Below are positions 9,950 through 19,560 of a DNA stretch of 64,000 nt, in pieces (position 1 is the first letter of the stretch; every line of letters begins with the position of its first letter). A program made the translations under genes and the position numbers. This DNA comes from Bacteroidota bacterium (GTDB lineage: Bacteria; Bacteroidota; Bacteroidia; Flavobacteriales; Flavobacteriaceae): contig JADFOK010000001.1 in NCBI GenBank assembly GCA_022562895.1, positions 1 to 64,000 of the forward strand, in the 5' to 3' direction. The notes under the pieces are model-generated. The model saw nothing but the letters and a program-made list of their open reading frames with translations. It was not told the origin of the DNA and did not search any database.

Positions 9950-11896
<1,947 letters not shown>

Positions 11897-11928
11897 TTAT
11901 TAGTTTTTCTAAATTTTTTCGCAATAAA

Positions 11929-11936
11929 CAAATATA
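11929..11936 (-). promoter_or_regulatory. Candidate -7 box for gyrB
   Basis: TATATTTG on the minus strand lies 39 bases before the gyrB ATG and matches TAnnTTTG. No TTG is found at 19-21 bases spacing, so the -33 element is weak or absent. Confidence 0.45.
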
Positions 11937-12169
11937 ACAAAACCCCCAATAAATAATAGGGTTTCGGACTTTTTTAGCGATGAAGTTATCAACAAATTAT
12001 TGTAGAAAAACAGCTTCGAAAAGTATTAAAAAATAAAAGAAATATTTTATGTTAATTAACAAATATATACACGACCAATTATCTAACTTTATATCAAATA
12101 ATTTTTAACATTATTTTTTTAAAATTTAATATTCAAAAAGGTATTTTTAACATTCTAAAAACAATCAAT

Positions 12170-12715
12170 ATGAAAAAGTTTTCAATTATTACGAGTATAG
12201 TTTTTGCATTTACTATGCTTATAACCAATAATACTAATGCACAAAAATTTAGTGATCTTGATGTAAGTCCTTTGGATATTGCATCTTACCCAAGTAATTA
12301 CAAAAATTCCGACAAGCAAATAAAGATCATCTATAGCAGACCACAACTAAAAGGCAGATCTTTAAGTAAACTTACCCCAAATGGTAAAGTATGGAGAACC
12401 GGAGCAAATGAAGCTACCGAACTTGTTCTTTATAAAGATTTTAAACTTGGTGACACTACTCTTAAGGCTGGAACTTATACACTTGCTACAATCCCAGGAG
12501 ATGAAGAGTGGACGATTATTATTAATTCAGATCTTAATACTTGGGGTGCCTATTTTTACAATGAAGCTAACGATGTTGCAAGAATTACTGTTCCTGTTAC
12601 ATCTAGTGACGAAACACTTGAAGCATTTTCAATAGCTTTTGAAAAAGCAGAAAACGGAGTTAATATGCATTTGGGCTGGGGAAATGTAAGGGTAAAAGTT
12701 CCTTTTAATAACTAA
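12170..12715 (+). CDS. DUF2911 domain exported protein
   Basis: This exported protein has 181 residues. An N-terminal signal peptide (MKKFSIITSIVFAFTMLITN, cut near TNAQ) precedes a DUF2911 domain. The recognisable core is IKIIYSRPQLKGRSL, then GKVWRTGANEATELVLYKDF, LKAGTYTLATIPGDEEWTII and LHLGWGN-type C-terminal sequence (here MHLGWGNVRVKV). The family is widespread in Bacteroidota and its function is unknown. The length is short compared with longer family members that add tetratricopeptide repeats. It stands alone, with a 279-base AT-rich upstream region and a strong terminator behind it. Confidence 0.88.
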   Translation: MKKFSIITSIVFAFTMLITNNTNAQKFSDLDVSPLDIASYPSNYKNSDKQIKIIYSRPQLKGRSLSKLTPNGKVWRTGANEATELVLYKDFKLGDTTLKAGTYTLATIPGDEEWTIIINSDLNTWGAYFYNEANDVARITVPVTSSDETLEAFSIAFEKAENGVNMHLGWGNVRVKVPFNN

Positions 12716-12740
12716 ACCTTTATTTCTTTAATAATTATAA

Positions 12741-12770
12741 AACATCTTGATTTTTCAAGATGTTTTTTTT
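12741..12770. terminator. Terminator shared by DUF2911 gene and queE
   Basis: Arms AACATCTTG and CAAGATGTT with a 5-base loop are followed by nine T on the + strand. The queE stop codon overlaps the end of the T run, so the hairpin may also serve the convergent queE transcript. Confidence 0.88.
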
Positions 12771-13399
12771 TACGGAATATTTAAATACTTATGAGTCTGT
12801 AGGGATACTTTCCATTTTGGATTTTGCATTACAAAATCTACGATCTGAGGTATCATCTTTTCTCTATTACTCCACTCGGGTTGAAGATACAGAATACAAT
12901 CGGTATTTACTTTGGAAGCTTGTTCTTCAGCAAATCGAAAATCATCTTTATTGTGTACTATTACCTTAAGTTCATTAGCAACTTTATAAAATTCATTTTT
13001 TGGTAGTTTTATTTTTTTTGGGGAGAGACAAATCCAATCCCATGTGCCTGTTAAATGATATGCTCCAGAAGTTTCAATATGTATTTGCATCCCTTTTTTC
13101 TTAAGGGAGGCAGTTAAGGGTCCCATATCCCAGGTAAGGGGTTCACCTCCAGTTATAACCACTGTCTTAGAATATTTTGATGCATTTTCAACGATGGTTT
13201 CAGTCTTTGTAGGCGGGTACAAATCTGCATTCCAGCTTTCTTTTTCATCACACCAATGACATCCCACATCACAACCTCCAATTCGAATAAAATAAGCTGC
13301 AGTTCCCCTGTGATAACCCTCACCCTGAATGGTATAAAACTCTTCCATTAACGGAAGCATTTCTCCCTTAGCTATCAATTCCTTAATTTCTTCTTGCAT
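12770..13399 (-). CDS. queE: 7-carboxy-7-deazaguanine synthase (radical SAM)
   Basis: QueE makes 7-carboxy-7-deazaguanine from carboxytetrahydropterin, in the queuosine and deazapurine pathway. The 209 residues include the iron-sulfur cluster cysteines 43, 47 and 50 in GGCDVGCHWCDE, which is the canonical CxxxCxxC form. The SAM-binding TGGEPL is near residue 85. The front part, YTIQGEGYHRGTAAYFIRIGG, is also characteristic. The closest alternative is a nucleotide reductase activating protein, but length and the EFYTIQGEG motif favour QueE. FolE, which provides the shared precursor dihydroneopterin triphosphate, is encoded at the start of the window. No queC or queD is adjacent. Confidence 0.93.
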   Translation of the reverse strand: MQEEIKELIAKGEMLPLMEEFYTIQGEGYHRGTAAYFIRIGGCDVGCHWCDEKESWNADLYPPTKTETIVENASKYSKTVVITGGEPLTWDMGPLTASLKKKGMQIHIETSGAYHLTGTWDWICLSPKKIKLPKNEFYKVANELKVIVHNKDDFRFAEEQASKVNTDCILYLQPEWSNREKMIPQIVDFVMQNPKWKVSLQTHKYLNIP

Positions 13400-13406
13400 A
13401 GAAACA

Positions 13407-13414
13407 CAAAGGTA
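13407..13414 (-). promoter_or_regulatory. Candidate -7 box for queE
   Basis: TACCTTTG on the minus strand ends only 8 bases before the queE ATG at 13399. If used, transcription would start at or next to the ATG, giving a leaderless or nearly leaderless message. The nearest TTG is only 14 bases further upstream, which is shorter than usual. Confidence 0.35.
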
Positions 13415-13522
13415 ATTATTTAAAGATTCAATAATTATATCTCTACCAGATTTTGTATATAAATATTAAATTGTTCCTCGACAATTACTATTTTTAACAA
13501 AAATAAATTTGATGGTAGATAA

Positions 13523-13819
13523 ACTGTTTTTAATGACTTCGTCATAGAGGGAAATAAAACCAATGAAGATTCAATTACTTTAGGAACTGCAATGTTAGAT
13601 GGAGAAACCATTACAAATGCACTGGTAAAAATCCCTTTAAAAACCCATAACCGTCACGGATTAATTGCCGGAGCCAATGGTATTGGAAAAACAAAAAAAT
13701 TGAAATTGCAGAAAGAGAAGAGTTTAGAAGGACTTCATCAAAATCCATTTGTTAAGATTTTATCCAGCCCAACCGTAATATGTAGTGTTTTAGGTATTTT
13801 GGGAAAAATGATGCGATAA
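13523..13819 (+). pseudogene. Remnant of a HerA-like DUF853 ATPase gene
   Basis: An open frame from just after the TAA at 13520-13522 to 13819 encodes two joined pieces of a DUF853 (HerA/YjgR-like) ATPase. The first piece includes NKTNEDSITLGTAMLDGE, VKIPLKTHNRHGLIAGANG and the Walker A sequence GANGIGKTK. It corresponds to the N-terminus of intact relatives, which usually read GATGTGKTK. After KEKSLEGLH the frame resembles the extreme C-terminus (NPFVK...VLGILGK). Intact family members are about 500 residues, so some 400 residues, including Walker B, appear deleted. No good start codon opens the frame before ATG 13592. The family assignment rests on motif recognition, and the C-terminal match is weaker than the N-terminal one. 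Confidence 0.65.
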
Positions 13820-13841
13820 TAACAATAATATTATAAAATCT

Positions 13842-14423
13842 ATGAAAAAAACCATATTAATAAGTTTGATTACTATCCTACTCTTTGTACAATGTGAAAA
13901 AGAAAGCAACCGATTTCTCATACAAAAAGGTGCGATAGGGAATCTTACCAAAAGTACCCCAATTAAACAAATAGATTCAATATTTGCACAAGATTCTATC
14001 GTTTGGTTAAATCCGATTAATAATTCCTTGGGTATACAGGGTGAAATAGAAATTTTTGAAAAAGGTGGAAAAAAATTGTTGTTACTCTCTCCAGAAAATG
14101 AAAATGATTCAAATTCTGTAATTACCAACATTCAAGTTTTTGATGACCGCTATAAAACAGAACAGGGATTCAACTCAGGTAGTACATTCAAAGATTTAAA
14201 AGAAAATTACAAAATTACAGCTATCGATAATGCAATCAATTCGGTAGTAATTTACCTTGAAGATAGTGAGATTTTTATAACCATTGACAAAAAACAACTC
14301 CCTGAAAATGTTCGATATAATTACACTACGAAAATAGAATCTACTCAAATACCTCTGGAAGCTACCTTTAAATATTTTATGATAGCCTGGGATGTTGATG
14401 ACGAAATTACAGATGAAAATTAA
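13842..14423 (+). CDS. Hypothetical lipoprotein
   Basis: The protein has 193 residues, and I do not recognise a domain. It begins with a lipoprotein-type signal, MKKTILISLITILLFVQC, with Cys18 as the likely lipidation site. The acidic residue right after it (CEKE) is common in surface-exposed Bacteroidota lipoproteins. The rest is mostly beta-strand-like and polar, with KENYKITAIDNAINSVVIYL in the middle and a very acidic end (WDVDDEITDEN). It lies 22 bases after the HerA-like remnant and is followed by a strong terminator. The lipoprotein call is inferred from the signal alone. Confidence 0.75.
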   Translation: MKKTILISLITILLFVQCEKESNRFLIQKGAIGNLTKSTPIKQIDSIFAQDSIVWLNPINNSLGIQGEIEIFEKGGKKLLLLSPENENDSNSVITNIQVFDDRYKTEQGFNSGSTFKDLKENYKITAIDNAINSVVIYLEDSEIFITIDKKQLPENVRYNYTTKIESTQIPLEATFKYFMIAWDVDDEITDEN

Positions 14424-14435
14424 TTATTAAAAATT

Positions 14436-14467
14436 CCTACCCTGATACTCAGGTGTAGGTTTTTTTT
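14436..14467 (+). terminator. Terminator of the hypothetical lipoprotein gene
   Basis: CCTAC-CCTGA pairs with TCAGG-T-GTAGG around a TAC loop, with one bulged T, and eight T follow. It ends the transcript coming from 13842-14423. Confidence 0.88.
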
Positions 14468-14509
14468 ATTTAATGGAATAATTTTAACTGTTTTTAATAA
14501 CAATAAAAA

Positions 14510-16132
14510 ATGCTGACAAAAGAAGAAAAGAATAAATACCGAGGCGAATTATTCAGACACCTTGACGGAATTGCAGTTGCACCTGTAGCTTATTCTCTAA
14601 AAGAAAAAGGTGTATTGGATTTATTATTACAAAAAGATAGTTGTCAAATAGAAGAACTCGCCACTCAATTTAATGCCAATGAAGGATACCTCAATGTAGG
14701 TTTACGAATGTTAGCATCTCAGGGATGGTTACAGTATAAAGTTGACAATAAAAATAATACGGTTATAATCTCTAAAAACGATAAAAGTGAAATTGCTTTT
14801 AACTTAGTAAATATATATAAAGATGTGGTCCACTTTATGAAAACATCTGAAGAATTTCACCCTAGAAATGTTGATATAGAAGAGTTTACCATTTTAAACC
14901 GAATATTCAATAAATACAAAAACAATGACTATAATACTTTATCAAACAACGAAGAAGAACGTTTTATCCAGAAGCAAATAGTACGACATATAGAAGGTGT
15001 TATAATAGGACCCATTACGGTATTATTAGGTATGGATGGTATGTTTCATAAATATTTTATGGAAGCTTCATTTAGCCCGGAAGAGTTTCATGAAGACCCC
15101 GTAATTTTCAGTAAAATATTAGATTTTCTTTGTTATTTGGAATGGTTTACAAAGAATAACGATCATTACAAGTTTACAGAAAAGGGACTTTTCTTTGCAA
15201 AGCGATCTTCGGCTTATGGAGTTACTGTTTCTTATATTCCCACCTTTAGACGTGTGGATGAATTGATGTTTGGAAACGCAAATATATTACGAAGTTCAAT
15301 GCCTAACATGCAAGAAATTCATGTGGATAGAGAAATGAATGTTTGGGGAAGTGGTGGGGCTCATTCGGCCTATTTCAAAAAAATAGACAAGATTATAATA
15401 GATCTTTTCAACAAACCTATTGAAGAACAACCTAAAGGTATATTGGATTTGGGTTGTGGCAACGGGACATTTTTAATTCATTTATTTGAAGTCATCGAAC
15501 AACGCACCAAACGTGGTCCCTTACTTGAAGAATACCCTTTGTTCTTGGTTGGAGTAGATTTTAATAAAACTGCATTAAAAGTGACAAGATCCAACTTGGT
15601 AAAAGCCGATATTTGGGCAAAAGTTATTTGGGGAGATATAGGAGATCCTAAACGTTTACATGACGATATTAAAGAAAATTATAATATTGAATTAAGCGAT
15701 CTGCTTAATGTTCGAACTTTCCTAGATCACAACCGTCTTTGGTCACAACCCAAAAAGATTGATATTTTAAGAGTAAGTAACTCCACCGGAGCTTTCGCCT
15801 ATTGCGGGAAAAGACTATCTAATTCAATAGTGGAGCAAAACCTAAAAGAACATTTTGAAAATTGGGGGCCCTATATTAAAAAGTTTGGATTATTGTTAAT
15901 CGAGTTGCATACTGTTAATCCCACTATCGCAGCAAAAAACATTGGAAAAACTGCTGTTACAGCATACGATGCAACTCATGGATTTTCGGATCAATTTATT
16001 TTAGAGTTGGAAGTTTTCCAGAAAGTATTAAATGAAATAGGTTTTTACACAGTCGACCATCATTTTTCTAAATTCCCAAACAACGAATTAGCAACAGTGA
16101 GTATTAATTATTTAAAAGTAACTTCTAACTAG
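14510..16132 (+). CDS. Class I SAM-dependent methyltransferase with doubled winged-helix N-terminus
   Basis: The protein has 540 residues. The catalytic Rossmann domain starts near residue 300. Motif I is ILDLGCGNGTF at 311-321, followed by an acidic VGVDFN strand end (motif II) and GDIGDP (motif III). The front 280 residues appear to hold two copies of a winged-helix dimerisation-like unit: HLDGIAVAPVAYSLKEKGVL near residue 20 and HIEGVIIGPITVLLGMDGMF near 163 align with each other. The architecture recalls AprA-like methyltransferases of natural-product pathways, but no biosynthetic genes are adjacent, so the substrate is unknown. Its 3' end overlaps convergent folD by 8 bases. It is longer than ordinary O-methyltransferases (about 340 residues). 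Confidence 0.8.
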   Translation: MLTKEEKNKYRGELFRHLDGIAVAPVAYSLKEKGVLDLLLQKDSCQIEELATQFNANEGYLNVGLRMLASQGWLQYKVDNKNNTVIISKNDKSEIAFNLVNIYKDVVHFMKTSEEFHPRNVDIEEFTILNRIFNKYKNNDYNTLSNNEEERFIQKQIVRHIEGVIIGPITVLLGMDGMFHKYFMEASFSPEEFHEDPVIFSKILDFLCYLEWFTKNNDHYKFTEKGLFFAKRSSAYGVTVSYIPTFRRVDELMFGNANILRSSMPNMQEIHVDREMNVWGSGGAHSAYFKKIDKIIIDLFNKPIEEQPKGILDLGCGNGTFLIHLFEVIEQRTKRGPLLEEYPLFLVGVDFNKTALKVTRSNLVKADIWAKVIWGDIGDPKRLHDDIKENYNIELSDLLNVRTFLDHNRLWSQPKKIDILRVSNSTGAFAYCGKRLSNSIVEQNLKEHFENWGPYIKKFGLLLIELHTVNPTIAAKNIGKTAVTAYDATHGFSDQFILELEVFQKVLNEIGFYTVDHHFSKFPNNELATVSINYLKVTSN

Positions 16133-17003
16133 TTTTCCGTTGTCTTGCTATCAATGTATTTTTAAGTAACATCGCAATGGTCATGGGACCAACCCCTCCT
16201 GGAACCGGAGTTATAAACGACGCTTTCTTACTTACACTTTCAAAATCTACATCGCCTTTAATAATATATCCTCTGGAATGAGTTTCATCTGGAACACGAC
16301 TAATTCCAACATCTATTATAACAACACCTTCCTTTACCATATCGGCTTTTAGAAATTCCGGAATGCCTAATGCTACAATAATAATATCTGCTTGTTTTGT
16401 AATTTCTGAAAGATTCTTGGTATAACTATGTGTAAGGGTCACAGTACTATTTCCTGCATTTCCTTTCTGACTCATTAAAATACTCATGGGACGACCCACA
16501 ATATGACTTCTTCCAATAACCACGGTATGTTTTCCTTTGGTTTTAACTTGATACCTCTCTAATAATTGTAAAATTCCGAAAGGTGTCGCAGGAATAAAAG
16601 ATTCCATTTCCAAAGCCATTTTTCCGAAGTTCTCAGGATGAAAACCATCCACGTCCTTACTTGGATCTACGGCCATTAAAACTTTTTGTTCGTCAATCTG
16701 TTCAGGTAAGGGCAGTTGAACAATAAATCCGTCAATATCATCATTCTCGTTCAACTCATTTATTTTCTGAAGTAATTCATCTTCTGTTGTAGTGGTAGAC
16801 ATTTGTACCAGTGTAGACTTAAAGCCAACACGTTCACAAGCTCGTACTTTACTTCCAACATAAGTGAGACTAGCTCCATCATCACCAACCAAAACAGCAG
16901 CTAAATGTGGAACCTTTTCACCATGTTCCTTCATTTTATTTACATCAATAGCTATTTCGTCTTTAATTTCGCTACTTGTTTTATTTCCGTCAAGTATTAT
17001 CAT
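16125..17003 (-). CDS. folD: Methylenetetrahydrofolate dehydrogenase / cyclohydrolase
   Basis: FolD oxidises methylenetetrahydrofolate and hydrolyses the methenyl form, supplying formyl groups for purines and initiator tRNA. The 292 residues have the N-terminal catalytic part with YVGSKVRACERVGFKS (the Lys in the active site) and QLPLPEQID. The C-terminal NADP-binding part has VVIGRSHIVGRPMSILM and TPVPGGVGPMTIAMLL. It starts 13 bases after the ffh stop and is probably co-transcribed with ffh. Its stop overlaps the end of the convergent methyltransferase gene, so no terminator fits between them. Confidence 0.97.
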   Translation of the reverse strand: MIILDGNKTSSEIKDEIAIDVNKMKEHGEKVPHLAAVLVGDDGASLTYVGSKVRACERVGFKSTLVQMSTTTTEDELLQKINELNENDDIDGFIVQLPLPEQIDEQKVLMAVDPSKDVDGFHPENFGKMALEMESFIPATPFGILQLLERYQVKTKGKHTVVIGRSHIVGRPMSILMSQKGNAGNSTVTLTHSYTKNLSEITKQADIIIVALGIPEFLKADMVKEGVVIIDVGISRVPDETHSRGYIIKGDVDFESVSKKASFITPVPGGVGPMTIAMLLKNTLIARQRKTS

Positions 17004-17016
17004 AATCTATTGGATA

Positions 17017-18345
17017 TTACTTCATTTTAGCCATCGCTTGCATCATCTTCTTGCCTCTTCCTCCTTGCATCATCTTCATCATTTTGCTCATTTGATTAAA
17101 TTGCTTCATCAATTGATTCACTTCCTGAAGAGAAGACCCACTTCCCCTTCCTATTCGTTTCTTCCGACTTGTATTAATTATTGAAGGGTTGCTACGCTCT
17201 TCTGGAGTCATAGAATGAATTATAGCTTCGATATTCTTAAAGGCATCATCATCTATATCAACATTTTTCATAGCTTTTCCAACACCGGGAATCATACCTA
17301 CAAGGTCTTTCATATTCCCCATTTTTTTTACCTGCTGAATTTGTTTCAGGAAATCATCGAACCCAAATTGGTTCTTTGCTATTTTTTTTTGAATTTTTCG
17401 TGCTTCCTCTTCATCAAACTGCTCTTGAGCACGTTCCACTAAGGAAACCACATCTCCCATTCCTAAAATTCGGTCCGCCATACGTGATGGATGGAACACA
17501 TCGATGGCCTCCATCTTCTCGCCTGTACTTATAAATTTTATGGGTTTGTTAACCACACTTTTAATAGAAATAGCTGCCCCTCCTCGTGTATCACCATCTA
17601 GTTTTGTTAACACTACTCCGTCAAAATTAAGTCGGTCATTAAAGGTTTTTGCAGTATTTACAGCATCCTGACCTGTCATTGCATCAACAATGAATAATGT
17701 TTCATGTGGTTTAATAGCCTTGTGAATATTTTCTATTTCGGTCATCATTACCTCATCTACAGCAAGTCGACCTGCAGTATCAACAATCACTACATTAAAA
17801 CCGTTTTTCTTAGCATAAGACATTGCGTTTTGTGCAATTTCTACAGGGTTTAGATTTCCCTCTTCGCTAAACACCTCAACCCCTATTTGTTTTCCAACTA
17901 CTTGCAATTGATCAATTGCTGCAGGTCGATAAACATCACAGGCTACTAATAGAGGATTTTTATTTTTTTTAGTTTTTAAATAATTGGCAAGTTTTCCGGA
18001 AAAGGTAGTTTTACCACTCCCTTGCAAACCAGACATCAGCACGACTGTAGGGGTGCCCCCAAGATTGATTACCGCAGTTTCACCTCCCATAAGTTCGGTA
18101 AGTTCATCTTTTACCAGCTTAATCATAAGTTGTCCCGGGTGTAATGATGTAAGTACATTTTGTCCCAGTACTTTTTCTTTTACTCTATTGGTAAAGTCTT
18201 TGGCTATTTTAAAATTAACATCGGCATCTAATAAAGCACGTCGCACTTCTTTTAAGGTCTCTGCAACGTTTATCTCTGTTATACTGCCATGCCCTTTAAG
18301 TACGTGAAGAGCTCTATCCAGTTTGTCGCTTAAATTATCGAACAT
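17017..18345 (-). CDS. ffh: Signal recognition particle protein (Ffh, SRP54)
   Basis: Ffh binds signal sequences of nascent membrane proteins with 4.5S RNA and docks to FtsY. The 442 residues show the N-terminal helical bundle and then the GTPase domain. G1 is GLQGSGKTTFSGKL near 107, DTAGRLAVDE follows, and TKLDGDTRGGAA matches the SRP type. The C-terminal M domain is rich in methionine (MMKMMQGGRGKKMMQAMAKMK region). It is the first gene of an ffh-folD pair behind a good Bacteroidota promoter. The 4.5S RNA gene was not found in the window. Confidence 0.97.
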   Translation of the reverse strand: MFDNLSDKLDRALHVLKGHGSITEINVAETLKEVRRALLDADVNFKIAKDFTNRVKEKVLGQNVLTSLHPGQLMIKLVKDELTELMGGETAVINLGGTPTVVLMSGLQGSGKTTFSGKLANYLKTKKNKNPLLVACDVYRPAAIDQLQVVGKQIGVEVFSEEGNLNPVEIAQNAMSYAKKNGFNVVIVDTAGRLAVDEVMMTEIENIHKAIKPHETLFIVDAMTGQDAVNTAKTFNDRLNFDGVVLTKLDGDTRGGAAISIKSVVNKPIKFISTGEKMEAIDVFHPSRMADRILGMGDVVSLVERAQEQFDEEEARKIQKKIAKNQFGFDDFLKQIQQVKKMGNMKDLVGMIPGVGKAMKNVDIDDDAFKNIEAIIHSMTPEERSNPSIINTSRKKRIGRGSGSSLQEVNQLMKQFNQMSKMMKMMQGGRGKKMMQAMAKMK

Positions 18346-18371
18346 AGTCTTACTACAATTTTATAAGTTTG

Positions 18372-18401
18372 CAAAGATAATGATTGGTTATGGAGTAACA
18401 A
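18372..18401 (-). promoter_or_regulatory. Promoter of ffh-folD (TTG-N19-TATCTTTG)
   Basis: On the minus strand TTG at 18401-18399 is followed after 19 bases by TATCTTTG at 18379-18372. The expected transcript start is about 20 bases before the ffh ATG at 18345. Spacing and sequence both match the Bacteroidota consensus. Confidence 0.78.
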
Positions 18402-18546
18402 AGGGCTTAAAATGTAAAAATTTTGTGAAGTATGAATGGATATAAGGATATTTAATATTGTTTAATTAAAAAAAATGCAATTTGGCGAATGTTAAAACAT
18501 TTTCACTCTTTTTAAAGAATTTGATATATCATATTAAAAAGTTATC

Positions 18547-18635
18547 CTATAACACAGTTAGGGTTTTCACAAATTTAAAACCCAAAATTTTAAAGCCCTC
18601 AATAGCGGATACTCTAAAACAAAAGATTATAGAAT
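18547..18635 (+). repeat. Duplicated remnant of the decarboxylase 5' region (copy A)
   Basis: This stretch aligns over about 89 bases with 19473-19560, with one single-base indel and scattered substitutions. The copied part covers the leader and the first codons of the decarboxylase gene. In copy A the coding part reads ADTLKQKIIE and then a stop, against MHTLKQKIIELHH in the intact gene. The longest exact shared run is TAAAACAAAAGATTATAGAAT, ending at 18635. It is in the 357-base gene-free stretch between ffh and the exported DinB-like gene. Apart from this and the ffh promoter I see nothing in that stretch. Confidence 0.7.
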
Positions 18636-18702
18636 AACTTGGTATTATTCTGAAATTTTATGGTCTATTATTTAAAACAATAGCTATTAAATTAATTAAT
18701 AA

Positions 18703-19278
18703 TTAAAAGGCTCTATATGAGGGTGCTTTCTCACCTTTCATCCTCAAAGAAACAATAGCCTGTCCTCTATGGTGTGTAACATGATCTCTAATAAAAAGAA
18801 AGGCTTGTTTTTTAGTGAACTCTGGATTAGAGGGGTCTAAAAAGAGTACAAATGTACTGTCTAAACTTTCATTGTCCATACTCTTTAGCATTTCAATTAC
18901 ATTATCAAATGCTTCGTTCAATAATTTGACAACTTCTGTTTTAGACATTCCTAATTCTTTTTCTAATTTTTCAGATGCAGCTGGATCAAAATCTGTTTTT
19001 TCGTCTTTAATAAAGGTATTCAAAATAAATTTTGAAGACATTCCAATATGTGCCATTTGTTCTCCAAAACTTCTAACAGAATCTGTTGGCCTAAAAGTAT
19101 AGCCGTCTTCTGGCATAGCTTCGGCAACTTCTAGGGTATATTCTTTTGCATGTAGTAATATTTTGCTGAAAGAATCTGCAAAATCACTATTGGCAGAAGT
19201 TGTATTGTCAATTTTAACAAAAGCAATGGTGCTTACAATAAGTAAGCCCAGAATAAAATAAAAAAATGATTTTTTCAT
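18703..19278 (-). CDS. Exported DinB-fold protein
   Basis: The protein has 191 residues. It begins with a hydrophobic signal or anchor (MKKSFFYFILGLLIVSTIAFV). A four-helix DinB-like domain follows, with the pattern of metal-binding histidines: a His in EQMAHIGMSSKF near residue 83, and HVTHHRGQAIVSLRMKG near the C-terminus. DinB-fold proteins are usually cytoplasmic metal-dependent transferases or of unknown role, so the export signal is noteworthy. The gene lies between the two copies of the decarboxylase 5' sequence. No terminator or promoter consensus was identified. The substrate is unknown. Confidence 0.82.
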   Translation of the reverse strand: MKKSFFYFILGLLIVSTIAFVKIDNTTSANSDFADSFSKILLHAKEYTLEVAEAMPEDGYTFRPTDSVRSFGEQMAHIGMSSKFILNTFIKDEKTDFDPAASEKLEKELGMSKTEVVKLLNEAFDNVIEMLKSMDNESLDSTFVLFLDPSNPEFTKKQAFLFIRDHVTHHRGQAIVSLRMKGEKAPSYRAF

Positions 19279-19472
19279 GAGTGCTAAATTTTAATGTTCA
19301 AGATTAAAAGTATTAAATTATTAGTTAAAAGTCCTCAAATAAATGTTTAATTTACAGAAAGGAAAAGGCAAAGTATTTGTTAGTGAAGGGTATATATTAT
19401 TTTTTATTTTTTATTCTCTAATATTAAAAGCTTATTCTTTGTTAGGTATAAAAAACAAATCATAAAGATATT

Positions 19473-19560
19473 CTATAACATTGTAGTAGTTTTCATAAAT
19501 TTATAACACAAAATTAAAATCCCTTAATAGTGCATACTTTAAAACAAAAGATTATAGAAT
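19473..19560 (+). repeat. Decarboxylase 5' region (copy B, intact)
   Basis: This is the partner of the remnant at 18547-18635. It contains the last 57 bases of leader before the GTG start at 19530 and the first ten codons. The two copies flank the DinB-like gene in direct orientation. Confidence 0.7.

Noticed and set aside
13592..13819. A genuine 75-residue P-loop protein
   Set aside because: The sequence upstream of ATG 13592 is also homologous and in frame, and the protein lacks Walker B and the rest of the ATPase, so a remnant is the better reading.
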